This document shows positions 55,586 through 64,000 of a stretch of 64,000 nucleotides of DNA, one piece after another. Within the stretch, counting starts at the first letter, position 1. Every line of letters starts with the position of its first letter. This DNA is from Collinsella sp. An268 (GTDB lineage: Bacteria; Actinomycetota; Coriobacteriia; Coriobacteriales; Coriobacteriaceae): positions 45,869-109,868 of the forward strand of contig NZ_NFJH01000010.1 of NCBI RefSeq assembly GCF_002159765.1, written 5' to 3'. The notes below the pieces were generated by a model. That model ran no database searches. It had not been told where the DNA came from and worked only from the letters and a program-made list of their open reading frames with translations. Made by a program: the position numbers and the translations under genes.

Positions 55586-55612
55586 GGATGATATATCTAA
55601 TATCTATCATCC
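55586..55612. promoter_or_regulatory. 27-bp palindrome in AT-rich spacer
   Basis: GGATGATA (55586-55593) and TATCATCC (55605-55612) surround a near-symmetrical AT-rich centre. It sits in the 55404-55729 spacer, which is AT-rich and shows no gene. A protein-binding site is likely; the binder is unknown. Confidence 0.5.
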
Positions 55613-55729
55613 ACTGCCCCAAATCTTCACAAGCAGCCGGAAGCGGCGTGCCGCTGGAGACACGACGCGGGGCGCCGCGCCCCTCGCGTCGCATCGTCTC
55701 TGGTCGCTGGAGCCGTCCGATTTCGTAAT

Positions 55730-55955
55730 TAATTAACCCCCCATGGACAAATCATGCATCGAAATAATAAATAACCCCCTAGAAAGCGGCCGTGCAATCG
55801 CCTGTGAAAGGCGATACAGCCTCTTTTCGGGCGCTCGAGCCGCGAAAAAGGGACAAGCGAGGCGGAATATCGAGCGAAAACGCCTCCATGACGACCCTCA
55901 ATGAGGGGTCATTTATTATTTCGATGCACATTTTGTCCAGAGGGGGTTAGTTATA
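55730..55955. repeat. 226-bp element with inverted ends of about 50 bp
   Basis: The left arm (55730-55781) and right arm (55905-55955) are inverted copies of about 85% identity, both carrying GCATCGAAATAATAAAT and TAACCCCC. The 120-bp centre has two further hairpins (ATCGCC/GGCGAT and GAGGCG/CGCCTC). No coding potential. It resembles a MITE or a structured regulatory element. Confidence 0.75.
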
Positions 55956-56008
55956 GGCACCCGCACGCCCTTTGGAGCCGTGCGAGGCGCGGGGCAGCCC
56001 CCGCGGTC

Positions 56009-56359
56009 CTATTCCCCGCACGCCCCAATGCCCGCGACCACCCTGCGGTACGCCTCTGCGACCTCCGGCGTGAGCGCCCGCGCCGCCGGCCAGTCATCCG
56101 CACGGATAAGCTCGCACTGGCGCGATGTCAGAGCATAGAGCTCGGTCATGGAGAGCGTTCCCGTCACGCCCTTGAGCGCGTGCGCCGCCTCGAGCCCGGC
56201 CTCCGCGTCGTCTGCGGCCGCAGCGGCCTCGAGCTTGGCCATGTTATCGTCCTCTAGAAAGGTGTTGAGCAGGCGCATGAGCAGCGCCTCGCTGCCCATA
56301 ACACGGCTGAGGGCGTCCTCCGTATCGATGCCCGCCCGCTCCAGTACCGCAAGATCCAT
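56009..56359 (-). CDS. Hpt-domain phosphotransfer protein
   Basis: 116 residues, all-helical, with the phosphorylatable His in EAAHALKGVTGTLSM (about 58-72). It should relay phosphate between the hybrid kinase at 58717 and response regulators; the kinase has no Hpt of its own. ATG 56359 follows GGAGAACGG, 11 bp after the HD-GYP gene, so it is last in a four-gene operon. Confidence 0.88.
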   Translation of the reverse strand: MDLAVLERAGIDTEDALSRVMGSEALLMRLLNTFLEDDNMAKLEAAAAADDAEAGLEAAHALKGVTGTLSMTELYALTSRQCELIRADDWPAARALTPEVAEAYRRVVAGIGACGE

Positions 56360-56370
56360 GACCGTTCTCC

Positions 56371-57525
56371 TTAGTTGACAGGGGGTGTCGTCATATGGGG
56401 GGCAGATACGGCATCGCCCTCCGGCTTATGTGCACTATCGGCCGCGGGAGCCTGATACAGGGCGGCGATCTGCGGCTCCACCGCAAAGAAACACGAGAGG
56501 AGCTCGGGGTTAAAAGCGCCGCACTCCCCGTCCGCGATCATACGGAGCGACTCCTCGCGCGTAAACGCCGCTTTGTACACCCGCTTGTTGGTCAGCGCAT
56601 CGTAGACGTCCGCCAGCGACACCACCTGCGCCGGCACGCTGATCTCGTCGCCCGCAAGGCCGTCGGGGTAGCCGCGCCCATCCCATCGCTCGTGATGGTG
56701 CCGGGCGATGTCGACGGCGTACCGGTACGCGCCCATGCTGCGCATCTGCGGGATACGCTCCAGAAGCTCAGCCCCCTGCACGGTGTGCGACTTCATGACC
56801 TCGAACTCCTCGCGCGTGAGGCGCCCCGGCTTGCACAGGATGGCGTCGGGGATGGCGATCTTGCCGACGTCGTGCATGATGGCGGCGAGCGCGATGTCGT
56901 CGATGTCCTCGGCAGCGTAGCCCTGTCCAAACGGCGTCTCGGAGAGCACCAGGTGCGTGATGTCGTGGATGCGCCGCACGTGGTCGCCGCTCTCGCCATC
57001 GCGAAACTCGATGGCGGTCGAGAGCGCCTCGATCATGCCGACGTTGAGCTCGATGATGCGCTCGGCGCGCTCGAGCAGCTGCTGGCGCTGGTCCTCCACG
57101 GTGGAGCTCAAACGCTTGCGGCTCTCAAACAGCTCGATGACCGAGCGCACGCGGCGCGTCACCACAAAGGGGATGATGGGCTTGACGATCACGTCCATCA
57201 CGCCGAGCCGATAGGCCTCCTCCATCACCTTGGCGGTGCGCTCGGCCGTAATGAGGAAGACCGGCGTGCGCGTAAGAAACCCAGTGGGGGCGAGGCGCTT
57301 GAGCACCTCGAGCCCGTCGATGCCGGGCATCATCACGTCGAGCAGGAGCGCCACCACCGCGTCTCCCTCGCGCTCGATCGCGTCGAGGCAGGCGGCGCCG
57401 TCCTGCGCCTCCACAATGCGGTAGTCGCCCTCAAACAGCGCGGCCAATATGGTACGACTGATGGCGTCGTCGTCGACGATGAGCAGCGTGCCCGCGCCCT
57501 TGTCGAGGTTATCGCTCTCTGGCAA
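56371..57525 (-). CDS. Response regulator with HD-GYP phosphodiesterase domain
   Basis: 384 residues from a TTG at 57525 (GGGAGG eight bases upstream); an ATG at 57615 would add 30 residues and overlap the previous gene by 107 bases. An N-terminal receiver domain shows LLIVDDDAISRT, the phospho-Asp in LLLDVMMPGIDG and the conserved Lys in VIVKPII. A helical linker leads to HD-GYP: IMHDVGKIAIPDAILCKPG and HHHERWDGRGYPDGL. HD-GYP enzymes hydrolyse c-di-GMP (some cGAMP). It sits beside a diguanylate cyclase. Confidence 0.92.
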   Translation of the reverse strand: MPESDNLDKGAGTLLIVDDDAISRTILAALFEGDYRIVEAQDGAACLDAIEREGDAVVALLLDVMMPGIDGLEVLKRLAPTGFLTRTPVFLITAERTAKVMEEAYRLGVMDVIVKPIIPFVVTRRVRSVIELFESRKRLSSTVEDQRQQLLERAERIIELNVGMIEALSTAIEFRDGESGDHVRRIHDITHLVLSETPFGQGYAAEDIDDIALAAIMHDVGKIAIPDAILCKPGRLTREEFEVMKSHTVQGAELLERIPQMRSMGAYRYAVDIARHHHERWDGRGYPDGLAGDEISVPAQVVSLADVYDALTNKRVYKAAFTREESLRMIADGECGAFNPELLSCFFAVEPQIAALYQAPAADSAHKPEGDAVSAPHMTTPPVN

Positions 57526-58720
57526 CGCCCTCGCCTCCCTCTCCGCGGCGCCGGCGGTCCTCCCCCGGCTCCCGCTCTGTATATTCTCGCACGGCAACGT
57601 TTCCCTTGCCGGCACGCTTCACCTCATACAGCGCCTCGTCCGCCGCGCGGAACAACCGCTCGAACGACGCGGCGCCCGCCGGCGCCACCGCCACGCCGCA
57701 GCTGCACGAGACGGGCGCGCCCACCTGGTGCGAGCCGCGCTCGCCAAAGGCGGTCTGCACGCGGGCGAGCTTGGCGCGCGCGACGGCGGGGTCCGTGAGC
57801 CCGGGCGCGATGACCATGAACTCGTCGCCCCCAAAGCGGCCGACGGCGTCGGTCGCGCGAAACGACGCCTGCAGGATGTCGCCCATGGCACGGAGCAGGT
57901 CGTCGCCGGCATCGTGTCCGTAGGTGTCGTTAACCTGCTTAAAGGCGTCGATATCCACCATGATGAGGCTGACGGGCGCGCTGGCGTGCGCACCGGACCG
58001 CCCGCCAGAAGCCCGCTCCGCATCGGAACCGATCAGCCGCGCCGCTGCCGCCGCCAGCGCGCCGCGGTTGAGGAGCCCCGTGAGGGCGTCGCGCTCGGAG
58101 AGCTCGCGATAGCGCTCGCGGGCGTCAAAGTCCTGCAGGCGCAGCTCGAGGGCGAGCTGGGCAACGGCGATGGCAACCACAAACCCCACGCACACCGAGA
58201 AGAGGTCGGCCTCGGCGGCGGCGAGCGGCTTGGTCGCAAACGAAAGCGCCACAAAGAGCGCATCGGTTAGTCCGAGCACGCCGAGCGGCAGCCCCCACGG
58301 CGTGGCGATGAGCACCCCGAGGCCAATGCCGACGGGCTGTGTGAGCACGCCCACGCGCCCCGCGGCAAAAACCGTATCGAGAAGACCGATGGCAACAAGC
58401 AGCAGCGCCTCCACCACCAGGCACGCCACCGCCGCAGCCCAAGGGCGCGTTGCCAAGCGGGGCGACGCCACGCGCATCAGCCCGTAGAGCGCAAGCGCGA
58501 TGGGCGCGAGCGCATAGTGGGCGACGCTCGGGTGCCACGCGGGGACACTGAGCGCCGCCACGGGGGTAAAGAGCGCCGCGATGGCGCAGGCCATCAGACA
58601 CGCGGCGCGCACGTTGCGAAAGTTCCGCTCTATCACGCGCGGGTAGTCCTCGGTAAAGAAGCGGCGCCGGCGCGCGCAGAAGCGCCTATAGCGGGAGCCG
58701 AGGGTGTCGCTGCGTCTCAT
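57509..58720 (-). CDS. Membrane-bound diguanylate cyclase (GGDEF)
   Basis: 403 residues. Five or six N-terminal membrane helices (about 38-205) precede a GGDEF domain: RDALTGLLNRGAL, IDAFKQVNDTYGHDAGDD and the intact active loop RFGGDEF. It synthesises c-di-GMP from GTP. No RxxD inhibitory site is evident five residues before GGDEF. ATG 58720 overlaps the kinase stop by four bases. Confidence 0.93.
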   Translation of the reverse strand: MRRSDTLGSRYRRFCARRRRFFTEDYPRVIERNFRNVRAACLMACAIAALFTPVAALSVPAWHPSVAHYALAPIALALYGLMRVASPRLATRPWAAAVACLVVEALLLVAIGLLDTVFAAGRVGVLTQPVGIGLGVLIATPWGLPLGVLGLTDALFVALSFATKPLAAAEADLFSVCVGFVVAIAVAQLALELRLQDFDARERYRELSERDALTGLLNRGALAAAAARLIGSDAERASGGRSGAHASAPVSLIMVDIDAFKQVNDTYGHDAGDDLLRAMGDILQASFRATDAVGRFGGDEFMVIAPGLTDPAVARAKLARVQTAFGERGSHQVGAPVSCSCGVAVAPAGAASFERLFRAADEALYEVKRAGKGNVAVREYTEREPGEDRRRRGEGGEGVARER

Positions 58721-61593
58721 CCGGCATCACCGCCGCACGCGGGCTGCGAAGCCCCGCCGGCCGCCCGTGCCTCGGCGTCGCCCCGCGCCGCAATGAGCTC
58801 TGCCAGCGTCTGGCAGAGCAAACTGAAATCGATGGGCTTCGAGACGTGCGCGTCCATGCCCGCGGCCGTGGTGGCGACGATGTCCTCGGCAAACGCGTTG
58901 GCCGTCACGGCAACAAGCGGCACGGCGGTCGCATCCGGTCGATCGAGCGCGCGAATGGCGCGGGCCGCCGCGCAGCCATCCATCTCGGGCATCTTCATAT
59001 CGAGCAGAACCGCGTCAAAGTATCCGGGTGCGCTCGCGGCGAAGGCGTCGACCGCCTCGCGCCCGTTCCAGGCACGCGCGGTCTCGAGCCCCGCCATGCC
59101 GAGCATCTCGGTTGCGATCTCCATATTGATGGCGTTGTCCTCTGCTACCAGCACGCGCTTGCCGGCAAGCGATGCCAGAAGCTCCTCTGCCGTAGGCGCC
59201 GGCGCCGCCACATGCGGCGTAGCCGAGGCAGCGGGACGCGGGGCGGCCCCGGCGGCACCCCCCAAAGGCGCGGCGTCGACCCCGGCGGCGCCCCCGAGAG
59301 AAGCGGCGTCCGCGGCAGCCGGCAGCGCGTCGACGACGGCAGCCGCACCCTCACCCGCCGGGCCGGGCGCCGCGTCGCCCGCAGGTGCATGCGCACCCTC
59401 TGTCACCACGGCAAACGGCACCGTTACGGTAAACGTGCTCCCCTGGTCGAGCTCGCTTTGCACCTCGAGCGTGCCGCCCATCTGCTCCACCAGGTTCTTG
59501 GTGATGGGCATCCCCAGGCCCGTGCCCACGGTCTCGCGTGTGCCAAACCGCTGCTCGCGCGCGTACAGGTCAAACAGGCGCTCCAAAAATTCCGGGCTCA
59601 TGCCAATGCCCGTGTCCTTCACGGTGATGCGGTACGTCGCCACACCGCCCTCGGCCTCGGCGTCGCTCAGCTGCTCGGCGCGCACGTGAACCGCGTCGCC
59701 CGGGTCGGTGTACTTGAGCGCGTTGGAGAGCAGATTGTTGAGCACCTGGCTAAACCGCAGCGGGTCGCCCAGCACGCGCGCGTCGTCCACATCGCACGCA
59801 AGCTCAAACGACTTGCCCTCGCGCGCCGCCTGCAGACGGAACGGCTCGGCGCAGTCGTCAATCACCTGCGCCAGATCCATCTGCTCGGTCGCGAGCGAGA
59901 CGCTCCCCTGCTCCATGCGGGCTACGTCCAGAATGTCGTTGATGAGCGCAAGCAGCTGCTGGCTCGAGCGGTCGATGCGGTCGAGGTACCCGGTCACCAC
60001 GGCGGGGTCGTCCGTATGCGCCCGTGCCAGCTCCGTCAGGCCGATGATTCCGTTGAGCGGCGTGCGCATGTCGTGGCTCATGTTGTTAAAGAACGCCTGG
60101 CGCGTCTTGATGCTCGCGCGCGAGCTCTCGAGCGCCTCCTCCAAATAATGGCGCTCCTGCAGCTGGCGCTGCTTTTCCTGGTCGACCTCGCGGAAGCACA
60201 GCACCACTTCCTCCGGATCGAGCGACTCGTCGTACAGCACCCGCACGTTGACCCAGCGGTAGCTGTCGCCAAAGCGCCGCTGGAAGTCGCCGCCGTAGTC
60301 GCGCACGCGCCCTGCCACCAGCATACGGATGTTGTCGGCCGAGAAGCTCTCTTCAAACTCCTCAAACGTGTCGCGCTCGATCACCTCGGCGGCGGTGCGC
60401 AGCAGGCTCTCGTACGGCCCGCGCTTGGGGATGCGCCGGCGCACGTAGTCGGAGCCCTTGATCATCTCATACGTGCCCTCTTCGTAATTGACGAGGTAGA
60501 TGGCGTAGTAGCTGTTGCCCAGCACGCGCACGGTCTCGTTGGTGCGCTCCATGGTGCGGGCGCGGCGCATGTCGCGCACGGCGAGCGCGCCCAGAAGCAC
60601 CGCAAACAGCGCGACCATGATGCCAAACAGCACGCCGACCGACTGGAGCCGCCCCAAAATGACCGCGCGCGGCGCCGTTACGATGGAGTACCAGCCGTTG
60701 GCGAGCCGGCTGTAGTCGACGGCGCGCTCGCGCCCATCGAGGTCGATCACATACGAGGTGGCGTCTTCGAGCTCGCCCGCCTCGATGCGGTGGACGAGGT
60801 CGAGAATGTAGGCGTCGAGCCCGTCCTCGTGCGTAAACGACGTCTCGCTGTAGAGGATGTTCCCCACGCCGTCGCACAAGAAGAACGAGGCGCCCTCCGG
60901 CAGATCCTGCTGCTCGTATTGGAAGACGAAGTTCTCGGGGTAGAGGTCAAACGCCAAGACCACGTTGCCCGTGCTGCCGGCGCATGCCACGGTCACCACG
61001 TTCTGCCCGGTGAGGGCGTCCTCGTACACGTCGGTAAACACGGTCTCGCCGGGCGACGCCATGGCCGCCCGATACCATTCGCGCGTGGTGACATCGATGG
61101 CGGGTAGCTCATCGGTGGCGACGTTTGCCGAGGTGCCGGTTGAGGTATCTGCCGAGGTACCCGCCGCGCCTCCCCCGGCGCCCGTCCCGTCTCCCCCGGT
61201 GCCCGCCATCTCGTCCCAATCGCCCACCGTGAGCGGCGTTCCGTCAACCACGCCGTATACGTTGATGGCCTCATCGCCCAGCACCGAGCGCAGGCGCGTG
61301 CAGAACAGGCGCACCCACCTCTCGAGCTCCTCCCACGTGTTGCCCTGCTCGTTACGGGAGTCGAGCGACTCGGTGCCAAACTCCAACAGGGCGCGGTACA
61401 TGGTGAGCGAGCTGTTGGTTTCTGCTGCGTAATAGCGCGAGAGGGCGGTGTTGGACTCGTGCGCGTTCTGCAGGAGGGTCGAGCGCAGGATCTGCCCGCC
61501 CACGAGGGCGAGCGCCACAAAGAAGACGAGCAAGATCAGCCCCAAGCGCATGCGCCCGAGCTGTTTAGCTATGTTGCGAGTCCCCTTGCCCAT
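58717..61593 (-). CDS. Hybrid sensor histidine kinase with extracellular Cache-like domain
   Basis: 958 residues. First membrane helix about 15-35, an extracytoplasmic sensor region to about 345 (dCache-like: WYRAAMASPGETVFTDVYED, NVVTVACAGSTGNVVLAFDL), second helix about 350-375, a PAS-like part, HisKA with FFNNMSHDMRTPLNGIIG, HATPase with NNLLSNALKYTDPGD and GTGLGMPITK, an Ala/Pro linker, then a receiver: VLVAEDNAINMEIA, VLLDMKMPEMDG, SKPIDF. ATG 61593 follows GGAGGGC. First gene of the operon with GGDEF, HD-GYP and Hpt genes. Confidence 0.93.
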   Translation of the reverse strand: MGKGTRNIAKQLGRMRLGLILLVFFVALALVGGQILRSTLLQNAHESNTALSRYYAAETNSSLTMYRALLEFGTESLDSRNEQGNTWEELERWVRLFCTRLRSVLGDEAINVYGVVDGTPLTVGDWDEMAGTGGDGTGAGGGAAGTSADTSTGTSANVATDELPAIDVTTREWYRAAMASPGETVFTDVYEDALTGQNVVTVACAGSTGNVVLAFDLYPENFVFQYEQQDLPEGASFFLCDGVGNILYSETSFTHEDGLDAYILDLVHRIEAGELEDATSYVIDLDGRERAVDYSRLANGWYSIVTAPRAVILGRLQSVGVLFGIMVALFAVLLGALAVRDMRRARTMERTNETVRVLGNSYYAIYLVNYEEGTYEMIKGSDYVRRRIPKRGPYESLLRTAAEVIERDTFEEFEESFSADNIRMLVAGRVRDYGGDFQRRFGDSYRWVNVRVLYDESLDPEEVVLCFREVDQEKQRQLQERHYLEEALESSRASIKTRQAFFNNMSHDMRTPLNGIIGLTELARAHTDDPAVVTGYLDRIDRSSQQLLALINDILDVARMEQGSVSLATEQMDLAQVIDDCAEPFRLQAAREGKSFELACDVDDARVLGDPLRFSQVLNNLLSNALKYTDPGDAVHVRAEQLSDAEAEGGVATYRITVKDTGIGMSPEFLERLFDLYAREQRFGTRETVGTGLGMPITKNLVEQMGGTLEVQSELDQGSTFTVTVPFAVVTEGAHAPAGDAAPGPAGEGAAAVVDALPAAADAASLGGAAGVDAAPLGGAAGAAPRPAASATPHVAAPAPTAEELLASLAGKRVLVAEDNAINMEIATEMLGMAGLETARAWNGREAVDAFAASAPGYFDAVLLDMKMPEMDGCAAARAIRALDRPDATAVPLVAVTANAFAEDIVATTAAGMDAHVSKPIDFSLLCQTLAELIAARGDAEARAAGGASQPACGGDAG

Positions 61594-61796
61594 GGTGCCC
61601 TCCGCGCAGAGAGCCACCGCGCCCGCGCGGCCGCCCAACCGTACCCGTACGCCGCGCGGCAGAATTGAGGCCCGCCCCACAGCTTGCTCTCATCATACCA
61701 GCTGGGCACGTCTGCCACGGCGCGCTACCGCGGCCGGTATGCGCTTGAACCGCGCCTTGGGTCTGGGCCGAGCTTTCCCTCTGCAACCAATCACGA

Positions 61797-61834
61797 GCGA
61801 CAATCTGTCGCCCTCCGTCGCGACAGATTGTCGC
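61797..61834. repeat. Perfect 15-bp inverted repeat
   Basis: GCGACAATCTGTCGC (61797-61811) and its complement (61820-61834) separated by eight bases. Each arm also contains a short palindrome. It lies about 200 bp upstream of the kinase start in the 61594-61933 spacer, which holds no gene; a minus-strand TATGAT lies near 61697. Confidence 0.7.
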
Positions 61835-61870
61835 GTGTCGTCGCCGGGCGCCCAGCGGCAACACAAGAAA

Positions 61871-61899
61871 GGCGACCCCCGGAACTTCCGAGGGTCGCC
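61871..61899 (-). terminator. Terminator after the gene at 61934
   Basis: GGCGACCC (61871-61878) pairs with GGGTCGCC (61892-61899), extended by an inner CGGA/TCCG stem. On the minus strand CTTTCTTG follows. Confidence 0.7.
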
Positions 61900-61933
61900 C
61901 TGCATGCCCCATGGGACGTCTCTGGCACAGCGC

Positions 61934-62458
61934 CTACGCGATGAGCTTCTCCAGCTCCTCACGCGAGGCAAACGTGCGCGTGTTGCCCGTGGCGACGGTC
62001 ACCACGTCGCCCTCCCATGTCTCGTTCTCGCGGTTGCCGTTGTCATCGGTACGGGCGGGCTTGAACTTGTCCGTATGGATCACGTAGCGCCAGTCCACCC
62101 GCTCCTCGGGCTTGGACTGATCGGGCGCGTCCATCTTGCTGAAGTCGTACTCCAGCGCACCGAGCACCACGGCGATGGCGTCGACGGCCGCGAGCGGAGC
62201 CTGCACGGTGCGCAGGCCCGCCTCGCTGTTGTAGTAGCGACCGTCCGCCAGGTAGACAGTGCGCACCTGGCGGCGGCGCTTCTGCTCAGAGCGGTACACC
62301 AGCACCACGCCGGCGGCGATAACAGCCCACCAGACCACACTCACCACCAGATCGAGCGGCGAGTCGACCTCGTTAAAGCCAAGCCAGTACCACAGCCACA
62401 GCAGGAAGGCCGAGACCACGGCGAGGACAACGGTGATAATCACGTTGGACTTCTTCAT
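61934..62458 (-). CDS. Two-helix membrane protein, unknown function
   Basis: 174 residues. Two N-terminal membrane helices (about 5-28 and 38-57) with a short outside loop, then a cytoplasmic domain: VRTVYLADGRYYNSEAGL, GALEYDFSKMDAPDQSK and a GNTRTFASREELEKLI end. ATG 62458 follows AAGGAGGG and lies 12 bp after the surface-protein gene, suggesting cotranscription. No family recognised. Confidence 0.72.
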   Translation of the reverse strand: MKKSNVIITVVLAVVSAFLLWLWYWLGFNEVDSPLDLVVSVVWWAVIAAGVVLVYRSEQKRRRQVRTVYLADGRYYNSEAGLRTVQAPLAAVDAIAVVLGALEYDFSKMDAPDQSKPEERVDWRYVIHTDKFKPARTDDNGNRENETWEGDVVTVATGNTRTFASREELEKLIA

Positions 62459-62470
62459 CTCTATCCCTCC

Positions 62471-64000
62471 TTACGCGCGGTTCTGGTCGTCGGGGTTGAG
62501 GACGGAGTCCTCGTAGCTCTTGAGGTCGCCGGTGAACTTGCGACGGTGGATGAGCGCGCCGATGTAGTAGATGGCGCTCACCGCGAGGCCCACAAACATG
62601 AACCAGTGGACCCAGCAATCGCGATCCTCGCGCCCGCTGGCAAGCGGGGTGTCGTCATCCTCGATGGACTCAGTAAGCGGGGTCTCGTCGTCATCGATGG
62701 CCTCGGTCTCGGCGTCGTCGGTAGCGTCATCCGCACCGTCGTCCGGACCAGGCACCGGGTTGACCGGCGTCACCGGCGTGACAGGCGTGTCGTCACCGCC
62801 GTCCGGCGTTACGGGCGCCGGGGTAATGGTAAAGGTGGCACCCACAAACTCGAGCGTGTAGTTGCTCTCAAGGAACCCGTTCTGACCGTCAGCGAGCCGG
62901 AGCGTGTTCTGGCCGATGGCGTACTGGCCGGGGGCCTCGCCCGCAGCGCGGGAGATGAAGCCAGTCCAGCCGGGGATCTCGTTCGCCACGGCGCCCTCGT
63001 ACCAAGAGGTGAGCGACGGATCGGCCTGGCCCTGGACCTTGCTGTGGTTGTTGGCATGGACCCTGATGGTGGCCCGGAAGATATCGTACTCGCGCGTAAC
63101 CGTGCCCGCGTAGTTACCGCAGCCCGTGATCGTCACCACGATGTGACCAGCGTTGATGGTGCTGTTGTTGTAGGAGACGATGTAGTCGCCGGTCTCGCCG
63201 CCATCCGTGCTCTGAGTGAGGGTCACGCCCTCTTCGCTCACGACCGTGGGCAGCCACGCCTGATCGGTGCCGTTGTACACAGTGTTTTGAGGATCGTTAA
63301 CCGTAACACCCATGTATGAGCCCGGGTTGTCGGGGTCCTCGGGATTAATAGTTTGCGGAATCACCGTAAGAGTGCCGAGGTTCTCAGTGATGATGGCGTA
63401 ATTGGACTCAGATGCAGTGCCATCCCATACCAGCGAGTACGTGTTGTTACCCACAACACCATTGTTGGGGTCGTCCACGTTAGTCACAGAACCGGTAGTG
63501 GTGAAGGTCGCAGTCTCGCCGTTGACAAAGCCCTTGATGGTGCCAGCGGCAGTCAGAGCCGTGCCATCATATGTCTTCGAGGCAGACGGAGTAGTAACGA
63601 CAAGCGCTGCAGGCTGAATTTTCATCGCAGCTTCGCCCGAAGCAGTTTCACCACCACGCGAAATCGTGACCTTGACCGTAGTGCTGTCCTCTACATCCTT
63701 GAAGGTAGGAGCACCCTCAATCTTGCCGTCGCCATTGACCGTAGCGGTAACAGTTTGACCATCGAACTCATAGGTGAGTACATCGCCCGGATAGGTGCCA
63801 GAGATCTTAAGCGTGCGCTCAGAAGCATCGTAGGGCCAAGTTTGACCGACCGCATCCGCCTCAAAGGGATCCTCGAAGTCAGTGAAATCAGCGGCCCACT
63901 TGGCGTAGTAGGTCGTGACGCCCGCGGGGAACGCGGCCGGCAGGGACTCGACCTTGTCGCCCCAGTCGCCGTCGGTGCCGTCCTTGGTGTACCAGCCGTC
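62471..64000 (-). CDS. Large surface protein with MBG and InlB-type repeats (5' end outside window)
   Basis: The frame is open to the right edge, 509 codons visible. From the edge inward: an InlB-type repeat (DGWYTKDGT, TTYYAKWAADF), Ig-like/MBG domains (SKTYDGTALTAAGTIKGFVN; YNGTDQAWLP; DPSLTSWYEGAVANEIPGW), a Pro/Asp-rich wall-spanning stretch, two DDETPL/DDDTPL-type motifs, then CWVHWFMFVGLAVSAIYYIG as membrane helix and a basic tail. No LPxTG is present; TPLAS before the helix may be a variant sorting signal or the protein may stay membrane-anchored. Likely an adhesin. Confidence 0.8.
   Translation of the reverse strand, partial: DGWYTKDGTDGDWGDKVESLPAAFPAGVTTYYAKWAADFTDFEDPFEADAVGQTWPYDASERTLKISGTYPGDVLTYEFDGQTVTATVNGDGKIEGAPTFKDVEDSTTVKVTISRGGETASGEAAMKIQPAALVVTTPSASKTYDGTALTAAGTIKGFVNGETATFTTTGSVTNVDDPNNGVVGNNTYSLVWDGTASESNYAIITENLGTLTVIPQTINPEDPDNPGSYMGVTVNDPQNTVYNGTDQAWLPTVVSEEGVTLTQSTDGGETGDYIVSYNNSTINAGHIVVTITGCGNYAGTVTREYDIFRATIRVHANNHSKVQGQADPSLTSWYEGAVANEIPGWTGFISRAAGEAPGQYAIGQNTLRLADGQNGFLESNYTLEFVGATFTITPAPVTPDGGDDTPVTPVTPVNPVPGPDDGADDATDDAETEAIDDDETPLTESIEDDDTPLASGREDRDCWVHWFMFVGLAVSAIYYIGALIHRRKFTGDLKSYEDSVLNPDDQNRA

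Noticed and set aside
61594..61796. c-di-GMP riboswitch before the kinase operon
   Set aside because: I looked for the GEMM core sequences and tetraloop-receptor pattern and could not find them.

Overview
The window is a GC-rich chromosomal segment from an actinobacterium. Gene content and protein style (Ala/Arg-rich proteins, FtsH-Hpt-TilS block, DUF6110/P1B-ATPase pair, many DUF559-like paralogues, fused CapA, surface proteins with MBG and InlB repeats) suggest the class Coriobacteriia, near Collinsella/Olsenella. That placement is inference; no rRNA is present to confirm it.

Layout. 1-10.6 kb is core genome: ftsH-hpt-tilS (minus), a WalJ-type metallo-hydrolase, a dead DUF4143 gene tail, hsp20 with a HAIR-like inverted repeat upstream, a cysteine desulfurase and phosphoglucomutase. 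At 10.62 kb lies tRNA-Gly(CCC). A genomic island of about 17.4 kb follows (10660-28026), bounded by direct repeats of about 140 bp that contain the 5' half of that tRNA gene and its upstream region. The island holds a frameshifted tyrosine integrase, a siderophore-type ABC pair, two AraC regulators, a DtxR/MntR-like repressor, FeoA/FeoB, a DUF6110/P1B-ATPase pair, an alpha/beta hydrolase, and several broken genes: an ECF-ATPase tail, a membrane-protein tail, sigma-like fragments, and a parA split by an amber codon whose tail is fused in frame to a truncated metal ATPase. Its theme is metal acquisition and homeostasis, with clear signs of deletion and rearrangement.

28-44.6 kb returns to core-like genes after an amber-split RhuM-Fic gene: cysE, two esterases, a MarR-controlled heterodimeric ABC exporter, a small unknown protein, CapA, purN-purM-purF and a CmpB-like membrane protein. 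44.6-46.3 kb is the most unusual stretch. A DUF559/VSR-like nuclease gene lies between two 121-bp palindrome-ended elements, with six 11-bp iteron-like repeats upstream of the gene.

46.4-48.7 kb carries moaE, a class B sortase and purE. 49.1-54.3 kb is a compact operon for a type IV pilus/secretion-like apparatus: transglutaminase lipoprotein, PilC/GspF, four small pilin-like or accessory proteins, PilT. A second DUF559-like gene follows. Upstream of it is about 600 bp of AT-rich DNA holding a 27-bp palindrome and a 226-bp element with inverted ends of about 50 bp. 56-61.6 kb is a four-gene phosphorelay/cyclic-dinucleotide operon (hybrid kinase, GGDEF, REC-HD-GYP, Hpt). The window ends in a membrane protein and the 3' part of a large surface-protein gene.

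All functions are assigned from motifs and remembered family patterns. No database search was possible.
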